Positions 1 through 5,191 of a stretch of 5,478 bases of DNA are shown here, piece by piece. The stretch covers positions 1-5,478 of the forward strand of contig NZXM01000082.1 of NCBI GenBank assembly GCA_002701965.1, given 5' to 3'. Both the position numbers and the translations under genes were made by a program. The notes under the pieces are model-generated. The model was not told where the DNA came from and did not search any database. It saw nothing but the letters and a program-made list of their open reading frames with translations. The DNA is from Methanobacteriota archaeon (GTDB lineage Archaea > Thermoplasmatota > Poseidoniia > Poseidoniales > Thalassarchaeaceae). How positions within the stretch are numbered: position 1 is the stretch's first letter; each line of letters begins with the position of its first letter.

Positions 1-117
1 GGTCTTGCATTATTCAGTCGTGGTGGAATTTTCATCGGCCCTCTTCTCATCCTTGTTGGTATGGGCATGCTCTCAGCGACAAAACGTCATTTTGAAGATA
101 CAGATGACTATGAGTGA
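1..117 (+). CDS. C-terminal fragment of a membrane protein (unidentified)
   Basis: The frame is open from the first base and ends at TGA 115-117, giving 38 residues of a protein whose start lies outside the window. Visible residues about 10-25 (IFIGPLLILVGMGMLSA) form a hydrophobic membrane segment, followed by a short basic patch (TKRH) and an acidic tail ending DTDDYE. The positive-then-acidic tail after a helix suggests a cytoplasmic C-terminus (inference). The stop codon is 9 nt before the start of the kinase-like gene and overlaps its ribosome-binding site, so the two are probably co-transcribed. Too little is visible to assign a family. The competing frame over the same bases that starts at position 5 is rejected, because it runs past the start of the kinase gene and has no family-like pattern. 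Confidence 0.6.
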   Translation, partial: GLALFSRGGIFIGPLLILVGMGMLSATKRHFEDTDDYE

Positions 118-120
118 GGG
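116..120 (+). promoter_or_regulatory. Shine-Dalgarno site GAGGG of the kinase-like gene
   Basis: GAGGG lies 6 nt before ATG 127 and overlaps the TGA stop (115-117) of the preceding gene. It is complementary to the CCUCC at the 3' end of 16S rRNA. Its position supports both the ATG at 127 and translational coupling with the upstream membrane protein. Confidence 0.5.
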
Positions 121-126
121 ACGAAG

Positions 127-1479
127 ATGTACCTCATTACCGTGGAAGGTGGCGATGGCTCAGGGAAGGGTCTCGCAACACAAATGATTGCAGAAATATT
201 GCATCAAGAATTCACATTCTCGGGGATTGATGTCACCGCTGAGCCTAGGAGAGATGCTGAGTTGGGTCTGTTGGCAGTAGAAGCGGTTCGAACTGGTGAT
301 GCGGGTCCAGTTCGTGAAGCCGTTTACTTTGCAGCGGATAGAATGGACCATTCACACACTTGGATCCGGCCACGTTTAAGCCAAGGCCATGCAGTGGTCA
401 GCGAAAGGAATGTACATTCTTCCTTGGTGTATCAGGGAGTGGTGGGTGATCTTGGCGTAGAAGAGGTCGCTAATATGAATGCGGCTGCCATGATACCGGA
501 CCTCTGCATCTGGGTAGATTGTGATCCAGAAATGGCTCTGAATCGTATATCTGATGGGACACTAAAGCTTTCCATTTCTTCACGAACAGATGATACGGAG
601 TATTTTGAAACCGATGAATTCCAAGTCAAAATTCGTCAAGGTTACCATGACCTACTAGGTGGGGGTGTACCGATTCCGGCTCCGTTTAACCGTGGGCGTG
701 TAGTGGGTCCAATCATTAACGATGGAACCAAGGAAGATTTCCGACGCAAATTGCAAATTGAAATTCGTAAATTTTTGCATGAACGCCCATTGCCGTTGAA
801 TGTCTTCCCAGAAGAAGTTGAAATGCACATGCTGGTATCAGCCTTGGCATCTCAAAAGGGGCAAACTACACTTGATGTTTTGTCGTCGAAACCTGCGCGA
901 AGCAATCGAGATTGGCTGGCAGGAGAAAAACCGTGGGAAGTGGTTCGTGACGCTTCAAAGTTGTATCTCGATGCGGTGCGATGTGAAGATGCGCCACCTC
1001 GAATGGATGTACCCCAAGACCCTCTGAGTCATCCAGTCCTGTCGATTTTGGGCACACTATCGCTGTTGCCTGCCACGGAAATCTCTGAATTGCGAAACTG
1101 GTTGGGTCCAGTGCGAATGGTCACTGAGAGACATACACATCGGATGGTGAAATTTTTTGATGAACAATCTGATTGGGTGCGCATCCATCGTCCCATGATT
1201 GGACATGATGCGTCTCGTACCGAGTTGCGACCTGACTGGCAGGCATTTGGGCGGGTCGGGCTTGTCATATGGCCCTTCAAAGAAGCTCTTTCAGAATGGA
1301 AGCGAACACATCCCAATTCGTCATGGAAACATGCACTTGGCGCGGTTATCGCATCGAATCTTGAGGCCGCAGAATCATGCTTGTCTCGATTGTCAATCCT
1401 CGGGTCGGGTAAAGCTGAATTGTCCCCGCCTTCAAATCAAGAGGAACTGATTATCTGGTGGCAAGAAGGTGTCGTCTAA
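127..1479 (+). CDS. tmk: Thymidylate kinase-like protein with a long unknown C-terminal domain
   Basis: Residues 1-218 match the dTMP kinase fold, which phosphorylates dTMP to dTDP with ATP. Visible features are the P-loop EGGDGSGKG (7-15), an EP pair at 39-40 (usual REPGGT loop), FAADR (68-72), SERNVHSSLVYQG (92-104) at the DRY-type motif, PDLCIWVDCDPEMALNRIS (124-142), and a lid/C-terminal segment with F165, R170 and GY (172-173). Typical family members have about 200-215 residues; this one has 450. Residues about 219-450 are an unrecognised, Trp-rich, probably helical domain. Several active-site positions are unusual: Gly15 stands where Ser/Thr normally binds Mg-ATP, the DR(Y/H) motif is SERN, and the R of REPGGT is Ala38. 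It could therefore be a diverged dTMP kinase, a kinase for another nucleotide, or a non-catalytic relative. The start at 127 is supported by the SD site and by the usual position of the P-loop. The gene ends directly against the convergent DUF2085 gene. Confidence 0.8.
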   Translation: MYLITVEGGDGSGKGLATQMIAEILHQEFTFSGIDVTAEPRRDAELGLLAVEAVRTGDAGPVREAVYFAADRMDHSHTWIRPRLSQGHAVVSERNVHSSLVYQGVVGDLGVEEVANMNAAAMIPDLCIWVDCDPEMALNRISDGTLKLSISSRTDDTEYFETDEFQVKIRQGYHDLLGGGVPIPAPFNRGRVVGPIINDGTKEDFRRKLQIEIRKFLHERPLPLNVFPEEVEMHMLVSALASQKGQTTLDVLSSKPARSNRDWLAGEKPWEVVRDASKLYLDAVRCEDAPPRMDVPQDPLSHPVLSILGTLSLLPATEISELRNWLGPVRMVTERHTHRMVKFFDEQSDWVRIHRPMIGHDASRTELRPDWQAFGRVGLVIWPFKEALSEWKRTHPNSSWKHALGAVIASNLEAAESCLSRLSILGSGKAELSPPSNQEELIIWWQEGVV

Positions 1480-2250
1480 TCATTCGCTTTCAGTGTTGTC
1501 GTGCGTTCGCAACACGGCTCCAGCAGGAAGTTGAACCAAACCCGCATCTAGGCCAAATCGATCAGGTCTTGACGAAAGACTCGCACTGAAATACCAACCA
1601 ATGATGAATCCAAATGGAATCCCTGTCATCACACGTAGGGGATTTACTGATTCATAATTGGAGATGGCCTGGATGCCACCATCCAGTACGACGGGGAGAC
1701 AAAATAGAATTCCAATTGTGAACATGGCCATCAATCGACGATCATTGGTATACAATGGGGTGATTCGATCATCGGGGAATAACGTAAGGAATGTATCTCG
1801 GATAGTCCAACGATTCAATCCCTTCCTTGAGAACCACCATCCGCCCAATGCAAGTCCAAAGAAAATGCCAACATCCCGCGCACAAACGGGCATCTGGTTC
1901 CCATTAATCGCCCAAGAGCGCTCAAACTTTTGATGACAGTTTAGGTCGCCGAATGCGTAGACAAATGCATAGTACGGATTCAATTCGGACCATGCAAATG
2001 TGCCACCATGTGCGCTTTGATTATGTCCAATCTTACTCCCCTCTCGGTGCTCTTGATTACCCCAACTGTCCTCATTGTAGTAATCGAATGTATTGGCTCG
2101 TCCTGAGAGTTCGGGTACACTACCTTCAGGCATTAGGAAGGGGACAAGAAACATCGACACACAGTAAAATGCTGCAATCCCAAAGACCCATCTTCCGACC
2201 TTCTTTTCCCGGCTTCTGTCACCTAAGCCATTGCGGAACTGGGATTCCAT
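1480..2250 (-). CDS. DUF2085 family membrane protein
   Basis: The 256-residue protein (from ATG 2250) has the DUF2085 signature in order: CHQ (105-107), ERS (110-112), PVCARDVGIFFG (121-132), then DGG..Q (190-194), ES.N.LR (200-206) and TG (209-210). Hydrophobic segments lie at about 22-40, 127-141, 172-189 and 206-225. A hydrophilic, aromatic-rich loop at about 41-104 separates helix 1 from the CHQ motif. The conserved Cys/His residues suggest metal or redox chemistry in the membrane, but the family's function is not known to me. The frame is open up to a GTG at 2325, but that start would leave 11 nt to the divergent gene and adds 25 residues unlike a family N-terminus, so ATG 2250 is preferred. 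The stop codon abuts the stop of the kinase-like gene with no spacer. Confidence 0.85.
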   Translation of the reverse strand: MESQFRNGLGDRSREKKVGRWVFGIAAFYCVSMFLVPFLMPEGSVPELSGRANTFDYYNEDSWGNQEHREGSKIGHNQSAHGGTFAWSELNPYYAFVYAFGDLNCHQKFERSWAINGNQMPVCARDVGIFFGLALGGWWFSRKGLNRWTIRDTFLTLFPDDRITPLYTNDRRLMAMFTIGILFCLPVVLDGGIQAISNYESVNPLRVMTGIPFGFIIGWYFSASLSSRPDRFGLDAGLVQLPAGAVLRTHDNTESE

Positions 2251-2325
2251 GTGTCCCCGAATCGAACATGCTGTAATGTGTTTACTGTCATTCTCTTTGC
2301 CGCCTCTTTCATAGCCAAAGCCCAC

Positions 2326-2331
2326 GAGGGG
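2326..2331 (+). promoter_or_regulatory. Possible Shine-Dalgarno site of the Smr-domain gene
   Basis: GAGGGG begins a run of seven G (2328-2334) and lies 5 nt before ATG 2337. It can pair with CCUCC of 16S rRNA. The divergent spacer 2251-2336 must hold promoters for both neighbours. A weak TATA-like TTTCATAG (2307-2314) lies about 27 nt before ATG 2337, but it is too degenerate to annotate on its own. Confidence 0.35.
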
Positions 2332-2336
2332 GGGCC

Positions 2337-3113
2337 ATGACCGAACTGCGAGTCAGAGATTTGTTCTCTCTGTCTGGAGTATTGGGTTTGATGGTTGGAA
2401 CCATGTCATTCTTCATGTATATCTTCGCCAATGGCATGGATGTATCCAATTTGGATCGTGCGTTGGAAACTGGCGCTATTGCAGGCGGAGTGACTACGGT
2501 TGTATTCCTGTGCTATACCTCGGTGCGCTTCGTTGAGCGAAATCGAAAGATGGCTGAAGCAGCGGTCGAAATTGATCCATTAGATCGTCTCCAAGCTCTT
2601 CTTCAATCCGTTGAAGAGTCGTCTTCATCATTGCCATGGTCAAAGGAGCAACCTTGGTTGATTTCAACGCATGTGCGGCGGGACCGGGGTGTCATGACTG
2701 TGGATTTACATGATCTCGATGTCAAGCAATCTCGATTTGTTGTCGATCAAATCATCGCCTCAAGAGAATGGATTGGCCGTGTGCGGATTGTGACTGGTCG
2801 TGGGCTGAATTCAAAGACGATTCCGAAAATCCGGCCGATGGTGATTGAAAGGTTGCGGGGTGTAACTCGTGAATTGAACTGGGAGTTACTGATGAAGAAG
2901 GGATCCGTGACTCTACGGCCAATCGGTGATGCACCGACGCTGCGCAAGTGGTTCTTACGATTTATTTTCCTTGGTGGTCCCATTACATTCGCATTCGCCC
3001 TCGCATTTCGCGATCTTGCAGGTGAAGGCTCCTATGACCAAGGTTTGCGGGTTGGCATTGTGCTAGGGATGGTCCTTAGTGGTCTACTTGCATCGTACCG
3101 TGAACGCCAGTAA
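2337..3113 (+). CDS. Membrane-anchored Smr-domain protein
   Basis: The protein has 258 residues. Two hydrophobic segments (about 12-32 and 46-63) are followed by a charged linker (64-105), an Smr domain (about 119-195), and two more hydrophobic segments (about 205-224 and 237-253), ending in a basic tail. The Smr domain is recognised from VDLHDLDV (122-129), the central strand with TGRGLNS (153-159), and the closing strand GSVTLRP (189-195). Smr domains are found as DNA or RNA nucleases in MutS2-type and stand-alone proteins. Here DLHG is DLHD, and the usual TGKG.HS has Asn at the His position (158), so nuclease activity is doubtful while nucleic-acid binding may remain. With four helices and both termini on the same side, the Smr domain is probably cytoplasmic (inference). 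No function in this architecture is known to me. The stop codon abuts the convergent zinc-ribbon gene. Confidence 0.8.
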   Translation: MTELRVRDLFSLSGVLGLMVGTMSFFMYIFANGMDVSNLDRALETGAIAGGVTTVVFLCYTSVRFVERNRKMAEAAVEIDPLDRLQALLQSVEESSSSLPWSKEQPWLISTHVRRDRGVMTVDLHDLDVKQSRFVVDQIIASREWIGRVRIVTGRGLNSKTIPKIRPMVIERLRGVTRELNWELLMKKGSVTLRPIGDAPTLRKWFLRFIFLGGPITFAFALAFRDLAGEGSYDQGLRVGIVLGMVLSGLLASYRERQ

Positions 3114-3251
3114 TTATTCCCAAACAGGTGCACCTTCACAACAGGCTTCAACGACATGTCCACAACGTGGGCATTCCATGTGTTGCCTGCGTGGAACGGC
3201 TTTTCCACGATATCCACAATGGCAAATGATGTCTTCACAGTAGTCCGCCAT
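3114..3251 (-). CDS. 45-residue Cys-rich zinc-ribbon protein
   Basis: This short gene runs from ATG 3251 to TAA 3114-3116. An in-frame TAG 15 nt upstream of the ATG leaves no other plausible start. The product is 45 residues with Cys at 5, 10, 12, 27, 30, 37 and 38. The knuckles CHCGYRGK (10-17) and CPRCGHVV (27-34) are spaced like a zinc ribbon, and the C-terminus holds VEACCEGAP (34-42). The regular Cys spacing and the exact abutment of its stop on the stop of the convergent Smr gene support a real gene. The product is expected to be a soluble zinc-binding protein, perhaps touching nucleic acid or a protein partner, but the function is not recognised. It lies 29 nt downstream of tRNA-Glu on the same strand and has no clear SD or strong TATA box of its own, so it may be read from the transcript of the tRNA. 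Confidence 0.75.
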   Translation of the reverse strand: MADYCEDIICHCGYRGKAVPRRQHMECPRCGHVVEACCEGAPVWE

Positions 3252-3275
3252 ACACTGCCCAAACTAAGAGGGTCG

Positions 3276-3279
3276 AAAA
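3276..3279 (-). terminator. Short oligo-T tract after tRNA-Glu
   Basis: On the minus strand four T (within CTTTTCG) come just after the tRNA discriminator base. Archaeal RNA polymerase terminates on U tracts, but four is short, and read-through into the zinc-ribbon gene is plausible. It could equally be part of a weak promoter for that gene, since it lies about 26 nt before the ATG. Confidence 0.25.
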
Positions 3280-3280
3280 G

Positions 3281-3355
3281 TGCTCGTGCCGGAATTCGAA
3301 TCCGGGTCAGCGGGATGAAAACCCACCATGATGGGCCTGGCTACACCACACGAGC
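3281..3355 (-). tRNA. trnE: tRNA-Glu (anticodon UUC)
   Basis: Read on the minus strand, a complete 75-nt cloverleaf forms. It has acceptor GCTCGTG/CACGAGC with all 7 pairs, U8 and G9, a weak D stem GTGT/TCAT with GG in the D loop, and anticodon stem GTGGG/CCCGC with one T-G pair. The anticodon loop TTTTCAT contains anticodon TTC, followed by a 4-nt variable loop, T stem CCGGA/TCCGG with loop TTCGAAT, and discriminator A. UUC reads the Glu codons GAA and GAG. CCA is not encoded, so it must be added after transcription. No intron is present. The T stem closes with A53-T61 instead of the near-universal G53-C61. The gene lies 40 nt after the DedA-like gene and 29 nt before the zinc-ribbon gene, all on the same strand. 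Confidence 0.95.
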
Positions 3356-3379
3356 AACAACTCGCGGCTGACATTCCTG

Positions 3380-3412
3380 TTGATGAGGAGTTCGGTCATT
3401 CTTCCTCATCAA
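3380..3412 (-). repeat. Perfect inverted repeat over the DedA-like stop codon
   Basis: TTGATGAGGA (3380-3389) and its exact complement (3403-3412) flank a 13-nt loop that contains the stop codon of the DedA-like gene (3396-3398). On the minus strand the RNA would form a 10-bp hairpin between the end of that gene and tRNA-Glu. No T tract follows, so it is not a standard terminator. A role in transcript stability or in separating mRNA from tRNA is possible. Part of the repeat codes for the LLDEEE tail, so chance is also possible. Confidence 0.45.
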
Positions 3413-4025
3413 GAAGCCCATCCCACCAGTGAATCGCTGGAATGAAAACCAACAATGCAATTACAGTGAACACAATCCAAATCAACGGGTTTTGTAGCGA
3501 ATGTAAGAGTTCATCGCCCCATACTCCAATGGCCATTGCTTGTGCACCAAATCGTAACCCACGTCCCCACAGTCCGGCAATGATGAATTCTCGCCGATCC
3601 ATTTCCCCCATTCCTGCAACCCACGCGAGAACCTTGTAGGGTATGGGTGAAATTGCAGCGATGAACATCCCAGTAGTCCCATAGCGATCAATCAAATTGT
3701 CCAGTCGAACAATATGCTTCCGGGGAATAAATCGTTCTGCAACACTTCTTCCAAGCACTTTACCAAGCCACCAACCAAGTAAGGCACCTGCAACACTGGT
3801 GAGGGTCACCACAGACCAAATGAGGAAGATTGCCCACGGGTCACCTTGTGCATCAATTAGCATTGGCAAAGTCAGTGCTTCTGGAGGAATGGGTTGGATG
3901 AATGCCTCGGTGAACGACAAGATTCCAAGCCCAGGTAAACCGATGTCCAGAGACCATTGGACGTACGCATCCCAGGTCTCCCAGAAACTACTCGGCAGCA
4001 AGCCCATGGGCGCTAAGCAACCCAT
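3396..4025 (-). CDS. DedA/YqaA-like membrane protein (VTT domain)
   Basis: From ATG 4025 the product has 209 residues. It carries the hallmarks of the SNARE-associated/VTT (DedA superfamily, YqaA-like branch) fold: FTEAFIQPIPPEALTLPM (38-55) in the first re-entrant loop, GALLGWWLGKVLG (80-92), SPIPYKVLAWVAGMG (126-140) in the second, and GRGLRFGAQA (154-163). A final hydrophobic helix lies at about 181-198 before an acidic DEEE end. Such proteins sit in the cytoplasmic membrane; relatives are linked to lipid translocation or membrane homeostasis, and the exact substrate here cannot be told. The frame is open to 4151, but starting there would overlap the start of divergent nob1 and add 42 residues without family character. 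ATG 4007 is the other candidate start. No SD site is visible before either, so translation may be leaderless. Confidence 0.85.
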   Translation of the reverse strand: MGCLAPMGLLPSSFWETWDAYVQWSLDIGLPGLGILSFTEAFIQPIPPEALTLPMLIDAQGDPWAIFLIWSVVTLTSVAGALLGWWLGKVLGRSVAERFIPRKHIVRLDNLIDRYGTTGMFIAAISPIPYKVLAWVAGMGEMDRREFIIAGLWGRGLRFGAQAMAIGVWGDELLHSLQNPLIWIVFTVIALLVFIPAIHWWDGLLDEEE

Positions 4026-4095
4026 TCTAGGGATGACCCTTTCCCATTGTTGCTGGGTCGGAAGGCTGATGTCGCACCTATCCTCCCTTGCCGAC

Positions 4096-4560
4096 ATGGA
4101 GGTCCTGGATACAGCCGCTCTACTATCCTGGCCAGTCCAGATGCTAATCAATGGGTTGTGTGCGACCAGTCAACTATCAGAGGTCGAACGTCTCTCTCCT
4201 GCTCGACACCTATTGGTGGAAGTACAAGGTCCCAGTTTCGTAGACCCTACACCATCGGCGATTGAGATGGCCATCGAAGCTAGCCAAGAAACTGGAGATT
4301 TCGCAGGCTTGTCCAAGGTGGATCTCGATGTACTCGCTTTGGCGCTTTCAACAGGTCATCCTTTGGTAACGGATGATTATCGTATGCAGAATGTTTGCGA
4401 ATCTATGAATCATCCTTGGAGGGGTGTAATACAATCTGGTGTGAAGGAAGTCCGAACTCATGCGCTGGTCTGTACAGCGTGTGGGGCATCTTTCTCACAG
4501 GGGGAACTGTGTCCTGACTGCGGTTCTCTCCTGAAACTGAAAAGGAAAAAATCTAATTGA
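4096..4560 (+). CDS. nob1: Archaeal NOB1-type endoribonuclease (PIN domain plus zinc ribbon)
   Basis: The 154-residue product starts with EVLDTAALLSWP, where Asp5 is the first acidic residue of the PIN active site. The middle holds ETGDFAGLSKVDLDVLALAL, with the acidic cluster of the family, then TDDYRMQNV with the last catalytic Asp residues. A C-terminal zinc ribbon has Cys pairs in CTACG and CPDCGS and ends in a basic tail KLKRKK. This order is that of archaeal NOB1, which cuts the 3' end of 16S rRNA in late 30S subunit maturation. The protein is close to the size of short archaeal homologues. ATG 4096 is chosen because NOB1 begins a few residues before the VLDT strand; an in-frame ATG at 4069 would add nine residues. 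The frame further upstream is a shadow of the divergent DedA-like gene. The gene converges on tatA with 20 nt between stops. Confidence 0.88.
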   Translation: MEVLDTAALLSWPVQMLINGLCATSQLSEVERLSPARHLLVEVQGPSFVDPTPSAIEMAIEASQETGDFAGLSKVDLDVLALALSTGHPLVTDDYRMQNVCESMNHPWRGVIQSGVKEVRTHALVCTACGASFSQGELCPDCGSLLKLKRKKSN

Positions 4561-4578
4561 AAATTTAATTTTCCAATT
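4546..4578. terminator. AT-rich bidirectional terminator region between nob1 and tatA
   Basis: An imperfect inverted repeat (arms 4555-4563 and 4569-4578, nine pairs with one bulged C, loop TTTAA) spans the two convergent stop codons' spacer. After tatA the minus strand has six T (complement of A 4546-4551), a good archaeal U-tract terminator lying inside the 3' end of nob1. On the plus strand TTTT (4569-4572) follows nob1. The stem is nearly all A-T, so the U tracts probably matter more than the hairpin. Confidence 0.5.
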
Positions 4579-4580
4579 GA

Positions 4581-4859
4581 TTAATCAGACATTTCATCTT
4601 CGACTTCTTCAGGTGTTTTGCCCTCAATGTCGACATTTGAATCCTCGGCATTTTCAGCCAATTCAACGGTTTCTGTCCGTCCGCCTCGATCCAAATCTTC
4701 CTCTGTAATGTCTCCGGCTTTTTTGACATCTGCCAGGCCTTGGTGGAACTCTCCCTTGGCTTGACCCATGGAGCGGGCGAGTTTGGGCAAGCGCTCTGCA
4801 CCAAAGAGAATGAAGAATGCGACGAGTACGATTACGAGTTCCTGTGTGCCGAATGCCAT
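4581..4859 (-). CDS. tatA: Sec-independent translocase protein TatA
   Basis: The 92-residue protein has the TatA/TatE layout. A very short N-terminus precedes a single membrane helix (about residues 6-18) with a polar Gln6/Glu7 near its start. Then come the Phe19-Gly20 hinge and an amphipathic helix (ERLPKLARSMGQAKGEFHQG, 22-41). A long acidic, disordered-looking tail (about 48-92) follows. TatA oligomers form the pore of the twin-arginine pathway, which exports folded proteins across the cytoplasmic membrane. ATG 4859 is chosen because TatA helices begin within a few residues of the start and a GAGGT site lies upstream; the longer ATG at 4898 would add 13 non-family residues. No tatC is in the window. 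The gene lies 51 nt downstream of moaD on the same strand and is probably co-transcribed with it. Confidence 0.88.
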   Translation of the reverse strand: MAFGTQELVIVLVAFFILFGAERLPKLARSMGQAKGEFHQGLADVKKAGDITEEDLDRGGRTETVELAENAEDSNVDIEGKTPEEVEDEMSD

Positions 4860-4870
4860 GTGCTTACCGT

Positions 4871-4875
4871 ACCTC
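4871..4875 (-). promoter_or_regulatory. Shine-Dalgarno site GAGGT of tatA
   Basis: Minus-strand GAGGT lies 11 nt before ATG 4859, slightly farther than usual. It pairs with the CCUCC end of 16S rRNA and favours ATG 4859 over the upstream ATG 4898. An SD site fits tatA being an internal gene of a transcript that starts at moaD. Confidence 0.45.
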
Positions 4876-4910
4876 GCTGAGAGAACTCCCCCATTCAAGA
4901 TTGCGCTTGA

Positions 4911-5138
4911 TTAACCGCCTGAAACCGGTGGAAGAAGGGCGATTTCAGAATCCTTACTCAAATTTACTGATATTGGCACTATTTCCCCATCGACTGCAAC
5001 TTTGATGATTGTCGGGTCAATTTTCAGTTGTTCGCATAAATCGAGCACAGTACTATCGTTTGGCATTTCCAATTCCACCTGAATTGCCCCAAATTGTTCT
5101 CGCAATGGGCCGAAAAACAGGACAGTATGGCGATTCAT
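4911..5138 (-). CDS. moaD: Molybdopterin synthase sulfur carrier subunit MoaD
   Basis: This 75-residue protein has the beta-grasp fold pattern of MoaD. The first strand and helix are seen in VLFFGPLREQFG (6-17), a second helix in VLDLCEQL (31-38), the strand VAVDGEIVP (47-55), and the C-terminus IALLPPVSGG with the free Gly-Gly that becomes a thiocarboxylate. MoaD carries the sulfur that, with MoaE, converts precursor Z (cPMP) to molybdopterin in the cytoplasm. The LLPPVSGG ending favours MoaD over ThiS; another small sulfur carrier (archaeal SAMP-like) is possible. Full length is close to the family's usual of about 80. The ATG at 5138 has no SD site but lies about 27 nt from a TATA box, which fits a leaderless transcript. 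tatA follows 51 nt downstream. Confidence 0.88.
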   Translation of the reverse strand: MNRHTVLFFGPLREQFGAIQVELEMPNDSTVLDLCEQLKIDPTIIKVAVDGEIVPISVNLSKDSEIALLPPVSGG

Positions 5139-5162
5139 CAGCGGTGCGCTACAAACGGAGTG

Positions 5163-5168
5163 TTATAT
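5163..5168. promoter_or_regulatory. Shared TATA box of moaD and the ABC ATPase gene
   Basis: TTATAT on the plus strand (ATATAA on the minus) lies in the 53-nt spacer between two divergent start codons. The symmetric core TATA is centred at 5165.5, about 26.5 nt from ATG 5192 and 27.5 nt from ATG 5138. Archaeal TATA boxes are centred about 26-27 nt before the transcription start, so both transcripts would begin at or next to their start codons. It is the clearest promoter element in the window. Confidence 0.6.
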
Positions 5169-5191
5169 CCTTGCTCTACCCAGAGAGTATT

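Noticed and set aside
2251..2325. GTG start at 2325 for the DUF2085 gene
   Set aside because: It leaves only 11 nt to the divergent Smr gene, is not ATG, and adds residues without family character; ATG 2250 leaves 86 nt for two promoters.
2337..2347. An 11-nt match (ATGACCGAACT) between the start of the Smr gene and the minus strand over the 3380-3412 hairpin loop
   Set aside because: It is short and the surrounding sequence is unrelated, so chance is the simplest explanation.
3032..3262. Minus-strand frame of 76 codons overlapping the end of the Smr gene
   Set aside because: It is an off-frame reading of the zinc-ribbon gene and runs into the Smr coding region; the Cys-rich frame is far more convincing.
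3156..3371. Plus-strand frame of 71 codons across the zinc-ribbon and tRNA genes
   Set aside because: It is antisense to a well-formed tRNA and to the Cys-patterned gene, and shows no protein-like pattern of its own.
3697..4095. A 133-codon in-frame extension upstream of nob1
   Set aside because: It runs antisense through the DedA-like gene, shows no family pattern, and NOB1 begins right before the VLDT strand; ATG 4096 gives a normal-sized protein.
4026..4151. N-terminal extension of the DedA-like protein to ATG 4151
   Set aside because: It would overlap the first 56 nt of divergent nob1 and has no membrane or family character; ATG 4025 or 4007 fits the fold better.
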